Source: Eriocheir sinensis
Taxonomy: Eukaryota > Arthropoda > Malacostraca > Decapoda > Varunidae
Direction: 5' to 3'
DNA length: 64,000 nucleotides
Assembly: GCF_024679095.1 (NCBI RefSeq)
Contig: NC_066568.1
Location: 1 to 64,000, forward strand
Numbering within the stretch: position 1 is the stretch's first letter; each line of letters begins with the position of its first letter. Below are positions 20,337 to 32,470 of this stretch, piece by piece. The notes beneath the pieces were generated by a model, which was not told where the DNA came from, did not search any database, and worked only from the letters and a program-made list of their open reading frames with translations. The position numbers were made by a program, and so were the translations under genes.

Positions 20337-22020
20337 TCAATTGGGTATTTTTTTGCATAATAACACAACCACTGACCTTCCAAACAGAACATACCTTTTC
20401 ATTCTGTATCTGAATAGTTTCATTATGACCATTTCTGCCACAACCCCCTCTCCCTCAACAACCTAACATAGCTAAACCTAACCATGCCAAACCTGCCCCG
20501 TCCTACCGAACACATCCTAACTTAACATGCCAAGTTTGTTGGCGGGGAAGAGGGGGTTGGTATAGATAGTTATGGCATATTTGCCCTGTTTTCATTCTTT
20601 ATTTATTTTTATTTGTTTATTCTTTTTTTTTATTGGGGGGGGGGGGGGGCCATGCTAGGCATGCTAGACTATGGCCACTTTTACAAGTACTTTATGTCGA
20701 GACTATATGGGAATGGGTAGGTTTTGTGAGAATGGTAAAGTAAGATTAAAATAGTATATTTATAGCATTGGTCAAACAGATTATGGTGATATAGTGTTAG
20801 ATTGGAATGTACTCAAGATAATGAAATTAAGGTTAATGCTTTTATTTTTTGTTACATATTCACATATTCATGATTCAAGTAACTTGCAAACTAACCTAAC
20901 CTCGTCAAATGGGTATTTATGTATACAAACACAACCACAGAGTTTCCAAACAGAACATACTTTGTCCTACTGCTTCACGTGAATAGCATCATCATGACCA
21001 TTTCTGCTGCAACCCCCACTCCCTCACCAATCTAACATAACTAAACCAACTCCTGCTAAACATGTCCTCACTACACTTCCTAACCTACCATGGTAGGTCC
21101 CCAAGTGCCAAACCTGCCCCGTCCTACCGAACACATCCTAACTTAACATGCCAAGTTTGTTGGGGGGGAAGAGGGGGTTGGTATAGATAGTTAAGGCATA
21201 TTTGCCCTTTTTTTTATTCTTTATTTATTTTTATTTGTTTATTATTTATTTTTATTGGGGGGGGATGCTAGGCATGCCAGACTATGGACACTTTTACAAG
21301 TACTTTATGTCAAGACTATATGGGAATAGGTGGGTTTCGTGAGAACGGTAAAGTAAGATTAATTAAAATAATATATTTATAGCATTGGCCAAACAGATTA
21401 TGGTGATATAATGTTAGATTGGAATGTACTCAAGATAATGAAATTAAGGTTAACGCTTTTATTTTTTTTGTTACATATTCACATATCCATGATTCAAGTA
21501 ACTTGCAAACTAACCTAACCTCGTCAAATGGGTATTTTTGTATACAAACACAACCACAGAGTTTCCAAACAGAACATACTTTTTCCTACTGCTCCATGTG
21601 AATAGCATCATCATGACCATTTCTGCTGCAACCCCCACTCCCTCAACAATCTAACATAACTAAACCAACTCCTGCTAAACATGTCCTACCAAACACGTCC
21701 TAACCTAACATGGTAGGTCCCCAAGTTTGTTAGGGTGGAAAGGGGGTTAGTATAAGAGAGTAAAGTCATATTTACCTGTTATTTTATTTATTCCTTATTT
21801 AGATTTTTTTGGGGGGGTGGGTGGGTTGGGGATGCCAGGCTCGCAACACGTTTTCAAATATTTTATGTTTAGACTATATCGGGAGAGGTAGATTTGATGA
21901 GAATGGTAAAGTAAGATTAAAATATTATTTTGATAGCATTGGTCAAACAGTTTCTGGTGATATAATGTTAGGTTAGAAGTACTCAAAAGAATGGAATTAA
22001 GATTAATGCTTTGAATTTTT
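20290..22020 (+). repeat. Three tandem copies of a ~570-620 bp unit
   Basis: The marker CACATAT(T/C)CATG(A/G)TTCAA followed by ACTAACCTAACC occurs near 20294, 20862 and 21480. Each unit then carries AACCCCC(A/T)CTCCCTCA, GGGGAAGAGGGGGTTGGTAT-like, a G-run near 20635/21257/21811, and TATGGTGATATA. Copies 2 and 3 are closer to each other than to copy 1. Open frames such as 20794-20982 repeat with the unit and are not genes. Confidence 0.9.
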
Positions 22021-22264
22021 TTGTATAGCTGTATTGTGTAATATCCTCCTACTTAGAGAAAAGCATTTTAGAAAAGTAGGTAATGAAAAGTAGTATTTAT
22101 GGCCATGTTCATAACAACTAAAAAGTTAATGTCTTATGATGCATGTAAATAAAATATTGGTACTGATTTAGCTTTCCATCACAGCATGTATTAAATGTTA
22201 TTGGAGAAGTTATGGGAAATAAATAGCATGCCATAGTGAAACGATTAAGAAACTTGCTTCACAT

Positions 22265-22395
22265 TTATACCCTGACAGTGCCTTCCCTGGGAGTGGACCC
22301 CGTACGCAGGATGACTGTGAGAGGCGTTTGTACAACGTACAACATAAATCAAAGCCTTGCATTGCCAAGTGCAAGAATGAGCAGCAGCAGACTGG
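22265..22395 (+). CDS. Possible second exon of the Harbinger SANT gene
   Basis: An acceptor-like CCCTGACAG or GTACGCAG is followed by a frame reading DDCERRLYNVQHKSKPCIAK, ending CKNEQQQTG before GGTAATTT (donor-like). Basic, Arg/Lys-rich helix sequence with a terminal TG is typical after the SANT domain in this family. The upstream part fits better in the neighbouring frame (SLGVDPVRRM), suggesting a one-base frameshift. This is a candidate only. Confidence 0.35.
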
Positions 22396-22499
22396 TAATT
22401 TTTTTTAGTTGTTATGTCTTTAAATGTAAAACATATATTAGTTAGTTTTTTATGTGCTCACAGAATGCAGCTATACTGGCCACAATGCCTTTATTTCAG

Positions 22500-23100
22500 C
22501 TTAAAGTTAATAAGTTCATAGCAGTGAACTGCATATTTGATATAGAAATTTTTTTAATGTTCATCTGTCAATGACTATCAATCTATCTAAATACCTTGGT
22601 TGTCTTCCCCCAGTGAAGGGTTTTAGCCAAGACAGGCACACACTTACTCACACACTCACACTCATGTACACCACTCTCTCAGCTGCACAGCCCCTGAGGG
22701 AGTAAAAAAGGCCCTCACTGTATGGGGGATTAGCTGCACAGTTCAGGCAGGGAACTTCCACACCAAGGCCTCACAGCATACACTGGTTTACCCCTGCCCC
22801 ATCATAACAATGACATTTTCCCCAGCACCTGAGTGCCCCACACATGTGGCACCACAGATACGCAGGCGCCTGCCTATATAACTATGACATTAACTGTGGT
22901 AGATAAACTGGTGTATGACATCATAGGCTGCTCGTCTCATGTATTTGAAGGGGTACCAGAGCCATTCAGCATTGACATGATGTACTAGGGATAGGACAGC
23001 AGCAACAGTCAAGCAGCAGTGAAATATTGACTGGCCTGTATGTTTTTGGCAAAAACTTTTATATTCTTATTAAAACAATTTATTAATTACCCTTAAATTC
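22500..23100 (+). other. Unassigned, CA-rich segment
   Basis: Holds a short (CACA)-rich stretch near 22630-22670 and sequence with paired GCACAG motifs. I see no coding frame or repeat boundary. Confidence 0.35.
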
Positions 23101-23114
23101 ATATTCTTTGTAGA

Positions 23115-23473
23115 TACACACTTTATCAGTATTGCTAGAGACCATCCCAGCACATTGTTCATTACTTGTGGAAAAGATACCATTAGCTGCTCCGGCAACA
23201 GCCACTGCTTCAATATCTGCTGGCCCTATGACACCAGCCACTGCTTCATCATCTGCTGGCCCTATGACACCAGCCACTGTTTCATCATCTGCTGGCCCTA
23301 TGACACCAGCCACTGCTTCATCATCTGCTGGCCCTATGACACCAGCCACTGCTTCATCATCTGCTGGCCCAATGACACCTGCCACTGCAAGGGATGACAA
23401 TGAAGCTGCTCCACCACAGTCACCACTTACTTCATCGGAGTTAAGAGATGCCTTTCATAGGGCAGCAGTATAA
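23115..23473 (+). CDS. Possible last exon of the Harbinger SANT gene, with 12-residue repeats
   Basis: An acceptor TTCTTTGTAG precedes an open frame beginning IHTLSVLLETIPAHCSL, then five repeats of the 12-residue unit SAGPMTPATASS, then NEAAPPQSPLTSSELRDAFH and TAA. The last exon of SANT proteins in these transposons often ends with a low-complexity linker and helix; here that is inference from position and splice signal. Confidence 0.35.
23205..23390 (+). repeat. 36-bp minisatellite, about five units
   Basis: Unit GCTGGCCCTATGACACCAGC followed by CACTGCTTCATCATCT. The units are nearly identical and preserve the reading frame (36 = 12 codons). Confidence 0.95.
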
Positions 23474-23479
23474 TTTTTT

Positions 23480-23695
23480 GATGCTGGGGCTGAATATTAC
23501 TGCCTCAAGGCTATGATTCTGTCACTTTTTTTTTTTTTTATTACTGAGGAGGTTAGGGTGGAAGGGGTGAAAGATAATTTGTGCTGTTTTTCGACAGAAA
23601 TGGTTAGCAAATTCATTCAAAGCACAAAATTTAACGGAAAAAAAAATTGTGTGCCATTGTGAGTGGGTTCACTTGAGATTGGGCTCCAATACGCC
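23480..23695 (+). other. Unassigned
   Basis: Contains poly(T) and poly(A) runs near 23528 and 23638. No gene is seen. Confidence 0.4.
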
Positions 23696-23978
23696 TTCGT
23701 GGTCTAGTGGTCAGCATGCCTGGCTTCTACGCGGGCCCGGGTTCGAATCCCGGCCTGGGCAGTCGGCGTGCAGCTCACCCAGCTGATCATCCTCCCTCTC
23801 GGGCTGGTCGATAAATGACTACCTGGGGAAACTGTGGTAGCCCGGATGTCACACTGGCCCTGTGTCCCGGGGTAATGGGCTCCCTCTCACCACAGGCTCA
23901 AGGCCCAATGTTACGGAGATGAGCACCGAGGCCACGCGCTGCTATAGCGTATGCCCCAACTTTACCTTTACCTTTATT
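23696..23978 (+). mobile_element. tRNA-derived SINE (family J) inside the Harbinger element
   Basis: The head CCTTCGTGGTCTAGTGGTCA has a tRNA A-box and GGGTTCGAATCCCGG a perfect B-box. The tRNA-like part is followed by an unrelated body (GGGCTGGTCGATAAATGACT, ACTGTGGTAGCCCGG, CAAGGCCCAATGTTACGGAG) and a TTTACC-type 3' tail. Acceptor-stem pairing is poor and the body is attached, so this is a SINE, not a tRNA gene. Confidence 0.8.
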
Positions 23979-23984
23979 GGCTCG

Positions 23985-24341
<357 letters not shown>

Positions 24342-24496
24342 ATCATTAGCTTATAACACCTTTAGGCACTCATCATATTTGCATTTTATGCAGTCTGTGA
24401 TGCAGGCAGGATATTCATTAGCACCTAATTAGACTCATGCTGCTCTCCAGTGCTCTCTGATAAACTCACAATCAAAGATGTAGTATACCTATATGG

Positions 24497-25120
24497 TAGC
24501 ATTGAGTAATCTTAGGTCACTTGGTAAAGTGTTCACCTAAGTCCGACCCAAGCTGACAACATAAACCTAAGCGTGTTTGCAAGCTGAGTGTTTAGAATAT
24601 TGGCATAATAATAAAAGATGCTGAAAACTGGATTCCACTGCTTTATTGAATATATGAATAATTATATACTGAATTTGTAATGAAGCTAAGATAAAAAAAA
24701 ATCTGTTTTCAGCGGTCATTCCATGATCTCATGAAAATAATTAGGTTGACATATATAATTAATTACTACGTATTTTGGTATGATGACCATTGCACGTTAA
24801 TACCATAGCTTTGCGAGCATTGAGTAATCTTAGGTCACTTGGTAAAGTGTTCACATAAGTCCGACCCAAACTGAAACATAAACCTAAGCATGTTTGCAAG
24901 CTGAGTGCTTAGAATATTGGCATAATAATAAAAGATGTTGAAAACTAGATTCCACTAATAGAGTAATTATATACTGAATTTGTAATGGAGCCAAGATAAA
25001 AAGCTATGTTTTTCAGTGGTCATACCATGATCTCATGAAAATAAATAGGTTGACATATATAATTAATTACTACGTATTTTGTTATGATGACTATTGCACA
25101 TTAATACCATAGCTTTGAAT
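24497..25120 (+). repeat. Tandem duplication of a ~315-bp unit
   Basis: AGCATTGAGTAATCTTAGGT occurs at about 24502 and again at about 24818, followed in both by TAAGTCCGACCCAA, TGGCATAATAATAAAAGATG and TTGACATATATAATTAATTA. The second copy has small deletions. Confidence 0.9.
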
Positions 25121-25499
25121 AAAATGATGAATATCTTCAAGCAAGACACAAATAGCAACAGATTGGTCACCAATTCACTCAGTAAACACAATACTCCAGA
25201 AAAGTATACACTGAATTCACAATAAAGTTGTTTTTCCACTTGGAACTTTGTAAACAGAAACCAAGTAACCTTGTTTTACTTCACTCATAATTCATGATGT
25301 TCGCGATGTGGTCACCTCGACCTTTCGTTCCTCCTCCCTCACACTGGCAGACGTCTCTAACAAGCTTTCTTACCACCATTATCTCAATATGAATAACCGG
25401 CAGCATTAATTATAAATCATATTCTAAATGACATTTAATGCAATTTTAATGTCATCTTTTTCATTTGCATGTGTGTACCTTTCTGCTACAAATAAAAGT

Positions 25500-26085
25500 T
25501 TTTTTCCCATGTTTTGTTTTCCTTAACTCGAATATTTCACATTTTAATCAATAACAAAGGCATCAAACACTAATTGTATGTTCAAGCTATGTTTATTTTT
25601 TTTTTCTGTTGACATTAACTACATCGTTTTCCTTTGGTGCCATTATTTTCACATGGGTGCAGTCTATCACTCCCACAACACCGGCAAGTTGGTAGAATTC
25701 TGCTTGCTTTACACGGATCTCCACCCTATCAAGGGGAGACTGGATAAACCTCCCGACTACCTACGGGTCACTGAGGGCGGCCAGAGTTTCCGCAATCACC
25801 CTGCTTACACCACTCTGGCTTACCCCCTAACTCATCACTTGAACACTGCAGCATTTTTCCTGTAGCCAAGTACCTTTAAGTCAAAATCACTTTCAACCCA
25901 GGGTGCGGAATGCTCCCTTTGAACTGGATCTTGTAGCTCTCTTCTCACCAAATCAGTCACATACTCCATTCCTGCACGTTCTAATATGTATGTCTTGACA
26001 AGTTCACCATCGTTATACAGTTCCAAAGCGCCCTATCAAACTCTAAATTGCGGAGGCGGGCTGGACGAGGAAGTCCGGGGGCCAT
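25500..26085 (-). pseudogene. HARBI1-like (DDE nuclease) transposase remnant
   Basis: Reading the minus strand from an ATG at 26085 gives a basic N-terminus (MAPGLPRPARLRNLEF). A frame change leads to LYNDGELVKTYILERAGMEY and TDLVRRELQDP (26026-25835). Further frame changes lead to SQSGVSRVIAETLAALSD, FYQLAGVVGVIDCTHVKIMA (holding the first catalytic Asp of the DDE nuclease, the D of VIDCTHV), then HSLNIQLVFDAFVID with a second conserved Asp. Coding likeness stops at about 25500, so the C-terminal third with the last acidic residue is missing. At least four frameshifts and several stops are visible. HARBI1-family identity is from motif order. The element is non-autonomous as it stands. Confidence 0.82.
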
Positions 26086-26099
26086 GTTGATATGGGTCT

Positions 26100-26290
26100 G
26101 GGTCTGGGTTTCACTATTAACTTTACTATTAAGTGTTTAGAAGTCCTCGCCAGCACTCTCAAGTTAATACCAAAGTTAATAGTAGGTATTAGGCTAATAG
26201 TTGTTGAGGATACACTTTGAGAGTGAAGTTAATACCAAAGTCGAAAGTTAATACCAAGTTTAGTATTAATAGTTGTCGAGGATACGGGCC
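26100..26290 (-). repeat. Right terminal and subterminal inverted repeat of the Harbinger element
   Basis: TTAATAGTTGTCGAGGATAC runs into GGGCC at the end. About 75 bases inside is a second partial copy (TAATAGTTGTTGAGGATACA). TTAATACCAAAG is repeated several times between them. Confidence 0.85.
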
Positions 26291-27813
26291 CTGGTCAAAC
26301 TCTTTCGTCTGTGCCTATCAACTTCTATCTTTCCTTCCTGCTGGAAGTATGCCTTTGTACAGCCTGTGCCTAAGAAGGGTGACCGCTCTAATCCCTCAAA
26401 CTACCTCCCAATAGCTTTACTCTCATGTCTGTCTAAAGCTTTTGAATCAGTCCTTAACCGGAAGATTCAAAAACACCTTTCCACTTCTAATCTTCTATCT
26501 GATCGCCAGTATGGATTCCGCAAGGGGCGTTCTACTGGCGATCTTCTTGCTCTCTTAACTGACTCTTGGTCATCCTCTCTTAGCAGTTTCGGTGAAACTT
26601 TCTCTGTTGCGCTAGACATATCGAAAGCCTTCGATAGGGTCTGGCACCAGTCTTTGCTTTCTAAACTGCCCTCTTTCGGATTCTATCCCTCTCTCTGTTC
26701 CTTTATCTCCAGTTTCCTTTCCGGCCTCTGCGGTGGTAGATGGTCACTGCTCTTCCCCTAAACCTATCAACAGTGGCGTTCCAAAGGGCTCTGTCCTATC
26801 ACCCACTCTCTTCCTGTTATTCATCAATGATCTTCTTTCCATAACAAACTGTCCTGTCCACTCGTACGCCGACGACTCCACTCTGCATTATTCAACGTCT
26901 TTCAATAGAAGACCATCGAAACAGGAAGTACACAACTCCAGACTGGAGGCTGCAGAACGCTTAACCTCAGACCTTGCTATCATTTCCGATTGGGGCAGAA
27001 GGAACCTTGTGTCCTTCAATGCCTCAAAAACTCAATTTCTCCACCTATCAACTCGAGACAATCTTCCAAACACCTATCCCCTATTCTCCGACAACACTCA
27101 GCTGTCACCTTCTTCAACACTAAACATCCTCGGTTTATCCTTAACTCAAAATCTCAACTGGAATCTTCATATCTCCTCTCTCGCTAAATCAGCTTCCTCG
27201 AGGTCGGGCGTTCTGTATCGTCTCCGCCAGTTCTTCTCCCCCGCGCAATTGCTATCCATATACAGGGGCCTTGTCCGCCCACGTATGGAGTATGCATCTC
27301 ACGTGTGGGGGGGGCTCCACCCTCACAGCTCTTCTGGACAGAGTGGAGGCTAAGGCTCTTCGTCTCATCAGCTCTCCTCCTCCTACTGATAGTCTTCTAC
27401 CTCTTAAATTCCGGCGCGATGTAGCCTCTCTTTCTATCTTCTATCGATATTTCCACGCTGACTGCTCTTTTGAATTTGCTAACTGCATGCCTCCCCCCCT
27501 CCCGCGGCCCCGCTGCACACGACTTTCTACTCATGCTCATCCCTATACTGCCCAAACCCCTTATGCAAGAGTTAACCAGCATCTTCACTCTTTCATCCCT
27601 CACGCTGGTAAACTCTGGAACAATCTTCCATCATCTGTATTTCTTCCTGCCTGCGACTTGAACTCTTTCAAGTGGAGGGTATCAGGACACCTCTCCTCCC
27701 GAATTTGACCTTGCTTTTGGCCACCTCTTCTGATTCTTTAATGGGAGCAGCGATTAGCGGGCTTTCTTTTTTATTATTGGTTTTTTTTTTGTTCCCTTGA
27801 GCTGCCTCCTTTG

Positions 27814-27844
<31 letters not shown>
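26291..27844 (+). mobile_element. LINE-A copy A4, 3' segment after the Harbinger insertion
   Basis: Continues RT from VKLFRLCLSTSIFPSCWKYA. Landmarks are YGFRKGRST, ALDISKAFDRVWH, SGVPKGSVLSP (K where others have Q), FINDLLS and YADDSTLHYS, then thumb/C-terminus (26733-27708), 3' UTR (GGGAGCAGCGATTAGCGGGC) and A tail. There is a frameshift near 26730 and another near 27310. Confidence 0.92.
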
Positions 27845-29166
27845 CTGATAATGGAAAACCCTATCGGTGATAACCGATATTCATTAACTGAAAACACAAT
27901 GTTATGAATACAGTTAACTGACGTCTAGGGGTTGATTTGTGTTGAAAAGATAGCTAACTGTGACATAACATAATTGTAAGGTTAAGTGAAAGCAAATGGT
28001 ACAATTTTACTTATTATTAAAACTTAACCTAATAAGACAATTAATTAGAACATATGACAAAATAAGCAATGACAAGAATAAGTGGTTTGGTTCACTGAGG
28101 TGATTAGTTATAGTTACAATTACACATAAGGAACTAAGTATGAAAATTATCTTTGAGGAACCAAACAAGAATTACAAATGTGGAACGAAATATTAGTTCA
28201 CTGAGGTGTTTTAGTTTAGAGTTAAGAATTACACATAAGGAATACAAATATATATGCAAGTGAGAATGGGTATGTGTGTGTAAGTGTGTGTGTCAGACCC
28301 CGTGGTGAATCCTGGTTAGCTCACGATAAGTTGAAGAGTGCTTGCGTCCTCGGAAGTGAGCTACCTCGGATGAGACGGCCGGGGTTAGTTTGTGGAGGTC
28401 TATTTATAACCACGGCGGGCGAGACGAGTCCGCGAAGTGTGAGGCTTCGTGATATTCAATTGAATGATGGGTGAAGCCTCGGTGTGGAGTCACGAGTCCT
28501 CGAGTGAATGCGTTTGGTGCGGCTGGAGCTTCGAGGATTCGTGCGTGAGTTGGTTATTGGTGAAGTGGTGAAGTGGTGATGTGTGATGGCGCGCTTCGAG
28601 GCTCGAGTAGACGAGGGTACCATTACAACAAATATAGGCGATAACCGATAACCGATACCCGATATTAACCCGTGTGCGTCGGGTGACGAATTCCTTCCTC
28701 GGGCGGCGTCGGTCGGCGGGAGTTTTCCGCCATCCGACGCGGCCGCCACAAAAAAAAAAAATAGCACCTCTTCCATCATCTATGCGTGCTGCGGCAACGC
28801 AGACACTTCATTTTTATTTAATCGTGGAGGAAGGATTGGCGAAAAAAAATAAATATAATTTTTATTTTTTTTATTTTGAAATTTTGACACGGGCACATTT
28901 ACAAACTCTATTAGCACCGCCCGCGCGCGCGGCTCGCGCAGGTCCTGCCGACGACGATATGGGTCTCCTGCCCCGACTTTCTTAATCCACAATTCCGAAA
29001 CTAGCTAGCGATAAGTCCGATAGGCGAAAACTATACTATATTGATATTTCAAATAAAAAACATAGATGAGTTCAAATTTTCATTATCTATGTTTTAGAAA
29101 ACTTACAAAACCTGAGAACAACACGCTGAAACGTATATATGGACGGTAATACTAGAAGCGCCTGAA
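27845..29166. other. No gene seen; repeated CGATAACCGATA-type motifs
   Basis: A/T-rich to 28270, then G/C-rich to about 29000. GATAACCGATA-like words occur near 27870 and 28627-28650. Frames are short and overlapping, and no splice or promoter signal is convincing. Confidence 0.45.
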
Positions 29167-29598
29167 CCGGTGTTGTGTTATTTGGCGTACCCACCGTCAA
29201 CACTTTTGTTTACAAACACTGGTCTCTCGTGAACTGCGCATGCTCAGATCAGCAAGCGTAGACCTGTACAGTCTCAAAAAGCTTTTTAATCGTAATTAAG
29301 AGTTGCTGGAAGGCTGAATCAGACATACAGTACCACTAACACCATCCCCGCTGTTTCTAGAAAGACACTGTACGAGTTGTATTTATATGTACAGAGTGTC
29401 GTTCTAGAAATAGCGAGTATGGTGATACTGTATGTCTGATTCAGCCTTTCAGCAAATACTCTTAATGTGTTAAAAAGCTTTGTGAGACTGTACAGGGCTA
29501 CGCTTACTGGTCTGAACATGCGTAGTTCACGAGAGACCAGTGTTTGTAAAGAAAAGCGCCAGCTTTTGACGATGGGACACCAAATAACACAACACCGG
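29167..29598. repeat. 432-bp palindromic (fold-back) element
   Basis: The left end CCGGTGTTGTGTTATTTGG and right end CCAAATAACACAACACCGG are exact complements. Inner arms also pair: ACACTGGTCTCTCGTGAACT with AGTTCACGAGAGACCAGTGT, and GGCTGAATCAGACATACAGT with ACTGTATGTCTGATTCAGCC. The arms meet around a ~15-base loop near 29375-29390. This is consistent with a fold-back MITE. No protein is encoded. Confidence 0.93.
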
Positions 29599-30043
<445 letters not shown>

Positions 30044-30126
30044 AATAAGTAGCGGATGGCCAATAACCTGATTTTGTTATCAGCGATAAAGTATCGCGAT
30101 AACTTATCGCGATAATGCCCAGCTAT

Positions 30127-31136
30127 GCTATCTCTATCCTAAATTTCAATCCAAAGCTGGATGTTGCGCCTACGTGCGCAACAACATCACTTGCTCCCGT
30201 GCCCACGACCTTGACTCTTCTGAATTTTCCACCATCTGGCTAAGACTTCATTGGCATTCTATTACTAAATACATCTGTGCTGCTTATCTCTCACCTAACT
30301 CTACTAACTTTGTAAAATTCATTGACTACTTGAACTCTAACGTGGAGCACATCTTGACTCCCTCACCTTTCGCTGATATCTCCACCTTGGGAGATTTCAA
30401 CGTTCACCACCAGGTTTAGCTTTCATCCTCTTTCACAGACCAGCCTGGTGAATAAGCCTACAACTTTTCTCTCCTCAACGATCTAGAGCAGTTGGTTCAG
30501 CACCCTACACGTATTCCCGACCGTCATAGAGACAGGCCCAACATACTAGACCTCTTTCTTTCCTCTAACCCTTCTGCTTACTCTGTCAAACTGTTCTCTC
30601 CGTTAGGCTCCTCCGATCACAACCTTATTTCTGTATCCTGTCCTATCGCTCTTGTATATCCTCTGGACCCACCGAAGAGGCGATGTTTCTGCCATTTTCC
30701 TTCAACTCGGTGGGACGACCTGAGGATGTACTTTTTCGATTTCCCGTGGAATGATTACTTGTTTCAGGAGAGAGACCCCTCTGTGTGTGCCCAGTGCATC
30801 ACAGAGATGATTGTCTCTGGAATGGAGGCATACATTCCACGTTCTTTCTCTACTCCTCATGCTAAAAAGCCTTGGTCTAAGCATGCTTTTTCTTGTGCTA
30901 TTAAAGACAGAAAGGCAGCTCAGAAAAGGTACCAGAGCCTTCGCACTTCTGCTAACCATGATCTTTATATTTCTGCCCGGAATCGTGCCAAATCTAATCA
31001 TCAACTTACTAAAAGCTTTTTCATAAACAGAATATGTCAAACCCTTGCTTCTTCTTATTCTTCCCGTGACTTCTGGCACCTAGCCAAAAACATCTCTTCC
31101 AATTTCAGTTCTTCCTGTTTCCTTCCTCTCCTTAAT
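30127..31136 (+). mobile_element. LINE-A copy A5, endonuclease fragment lacking RT and 3' end
   Basis: Encodes CCAYVRNNITCSRAHDL (middle of the APE-type endonuclease), an ISTLGDFNVHH motif (30380-30412) where GDFN is a conserved catalytic motif, [14 protein letters not shown] (30614-30655), and the linker to [16 protein letters not shown]. It stops at about 31136 next to unrelated hAT sequence. There is a stop after FNVHHQV (30419). The copy lacks RT, 3' UTR and A tail, which is unusual for target-primed insertion and suggests later deletion or recombination. Confidence 0.88.
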
Positions 31137-31404
31137 AAAGCTGTCACCTTGATAACAAAACTTATTTTTATCAAGTTGAAGGCATGCAAATTCTTTCTAT
31201 AAAATATATCCGTAAATCGAAAATTGTGATAATAACGTTGCCTGTAGCATTCCATGATTACAGATTTGCAACTTAGCCATCATACATATCTGATGTAAAA
31301 TTTTCAAGCATCCCATTGGTAATTTCAAAATTTGTACAACAAATATCTTTCATTATTAGATGTGACCTAATTCTCACAATGCAATCCAACACTATGTTTG
31401 ACAT

Positions 31405-32290
31405 TTAATTTCTGTAATTGGTTTTGACACTTGCCAGAATGCTGAAAATCCGTTCTACAGCTGCATTTAATCCAGGGCATGACAGGCATGTCAAAGCATA
31501 TAGTAGGAGATCCTTGTAAGGACCCTTCTCAGTTTCATTTTCATATTTCTTTATTCCAGCCCAAAATGTCTGAGGATCGTCTTGAATTCCATTTTCAATA
31601 ATGCTTACTTCACTCCACATGTGATAGCATATCTTCCTGTATTATTCCTTAATAAAACTTATATTTTCAGATAATAAATGAGCCAAAGCCAGCTGTGAAA
31701 ATGGGTGCCTTTACATTTTGGATAAAACCAATTTGGGGTTAAGTACCTTCATGCCCTGAAAGACATATTTGTTTGCTGGATATTGCTTTCCAGCTTCTTT
31801 AAGCAGATCCGTGAGAAATATCTGACATCGTTCTTTCAAAGTATGTTCATCACCAGCAAACTTCCATGGTGTCTTAATGATGTTCCTTACAGCACCTTGC
31901 AACTTCCCACTCAAAATATGCACCAAAGTCAGTAATTGAAATGTTAAGTTTCTCTCCACGACTGTTGAAAATTCTTGACTTCAGAGCTCTATAATGAACA
32001 ACAAATGCCCTGGAAATCTGCTCAGGATCAGAATTAGCACTCTGGAAAAGGGCATTGACTTTCTCAAATTCCAAAACGACGGGAGAAAGGAAAATGAAGT
32101 AAAGGGACACAATGTCATTTTAAAGCATTTCATAGATACTGCGTGCTTTGTACCTCACTTCCTGTGACCCTTCTAGTATGTTTTCCTTGAAATATGTCTT
32201 CAACTCATTCCAATTTTCAAGAATTCGTTTGATTATCCGACCACGAACAAGCGGAAGCCCGTCAATACACAGGGCACAAACACGGTGTCC
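31405..32290 (-). pseudogene. hAT-superfamily transposase C-terminal remnant
   Basis: Minus-strand pieces in order are: [20 protein letters not shown] (about 32245-32180); a TAA; then FLSPVVLEFEKVNALFQSAN (32070 region); WKFAGDEHTLKERCQIFLTD (31860 region); and the dimerisation-type end LSCPGLNAAVERIFSILASV (31490-31430), ending KTNYRN. The xxAxVERxFSxxxxxKTxxRN pattern is diagnostic of the hAT C-terminal dimerisation region. The DDE acidic residues and BED finger are absent. Frames change at about 32110 and 31880 and before 31620. Its upstream part is cut by the (TA)n array at 32318. Confidence 0.78.
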
Positions 32291-32313
32291 ACAGGGACGA
32301 TAGATGTAAATGT

Positions 32314-32470
<157 letters not shown>

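Noticed and set aside
20794..21601. Two similar 60-residue proteins
   Set aside because: They are the same position in tandem non-coding units of the Harbinger element.
23697..23765. A tRNA gene
   Set aside because: The A- and B-boxes are good, but the acceptor stem does not pair well and a SINE body and tail follow directly.
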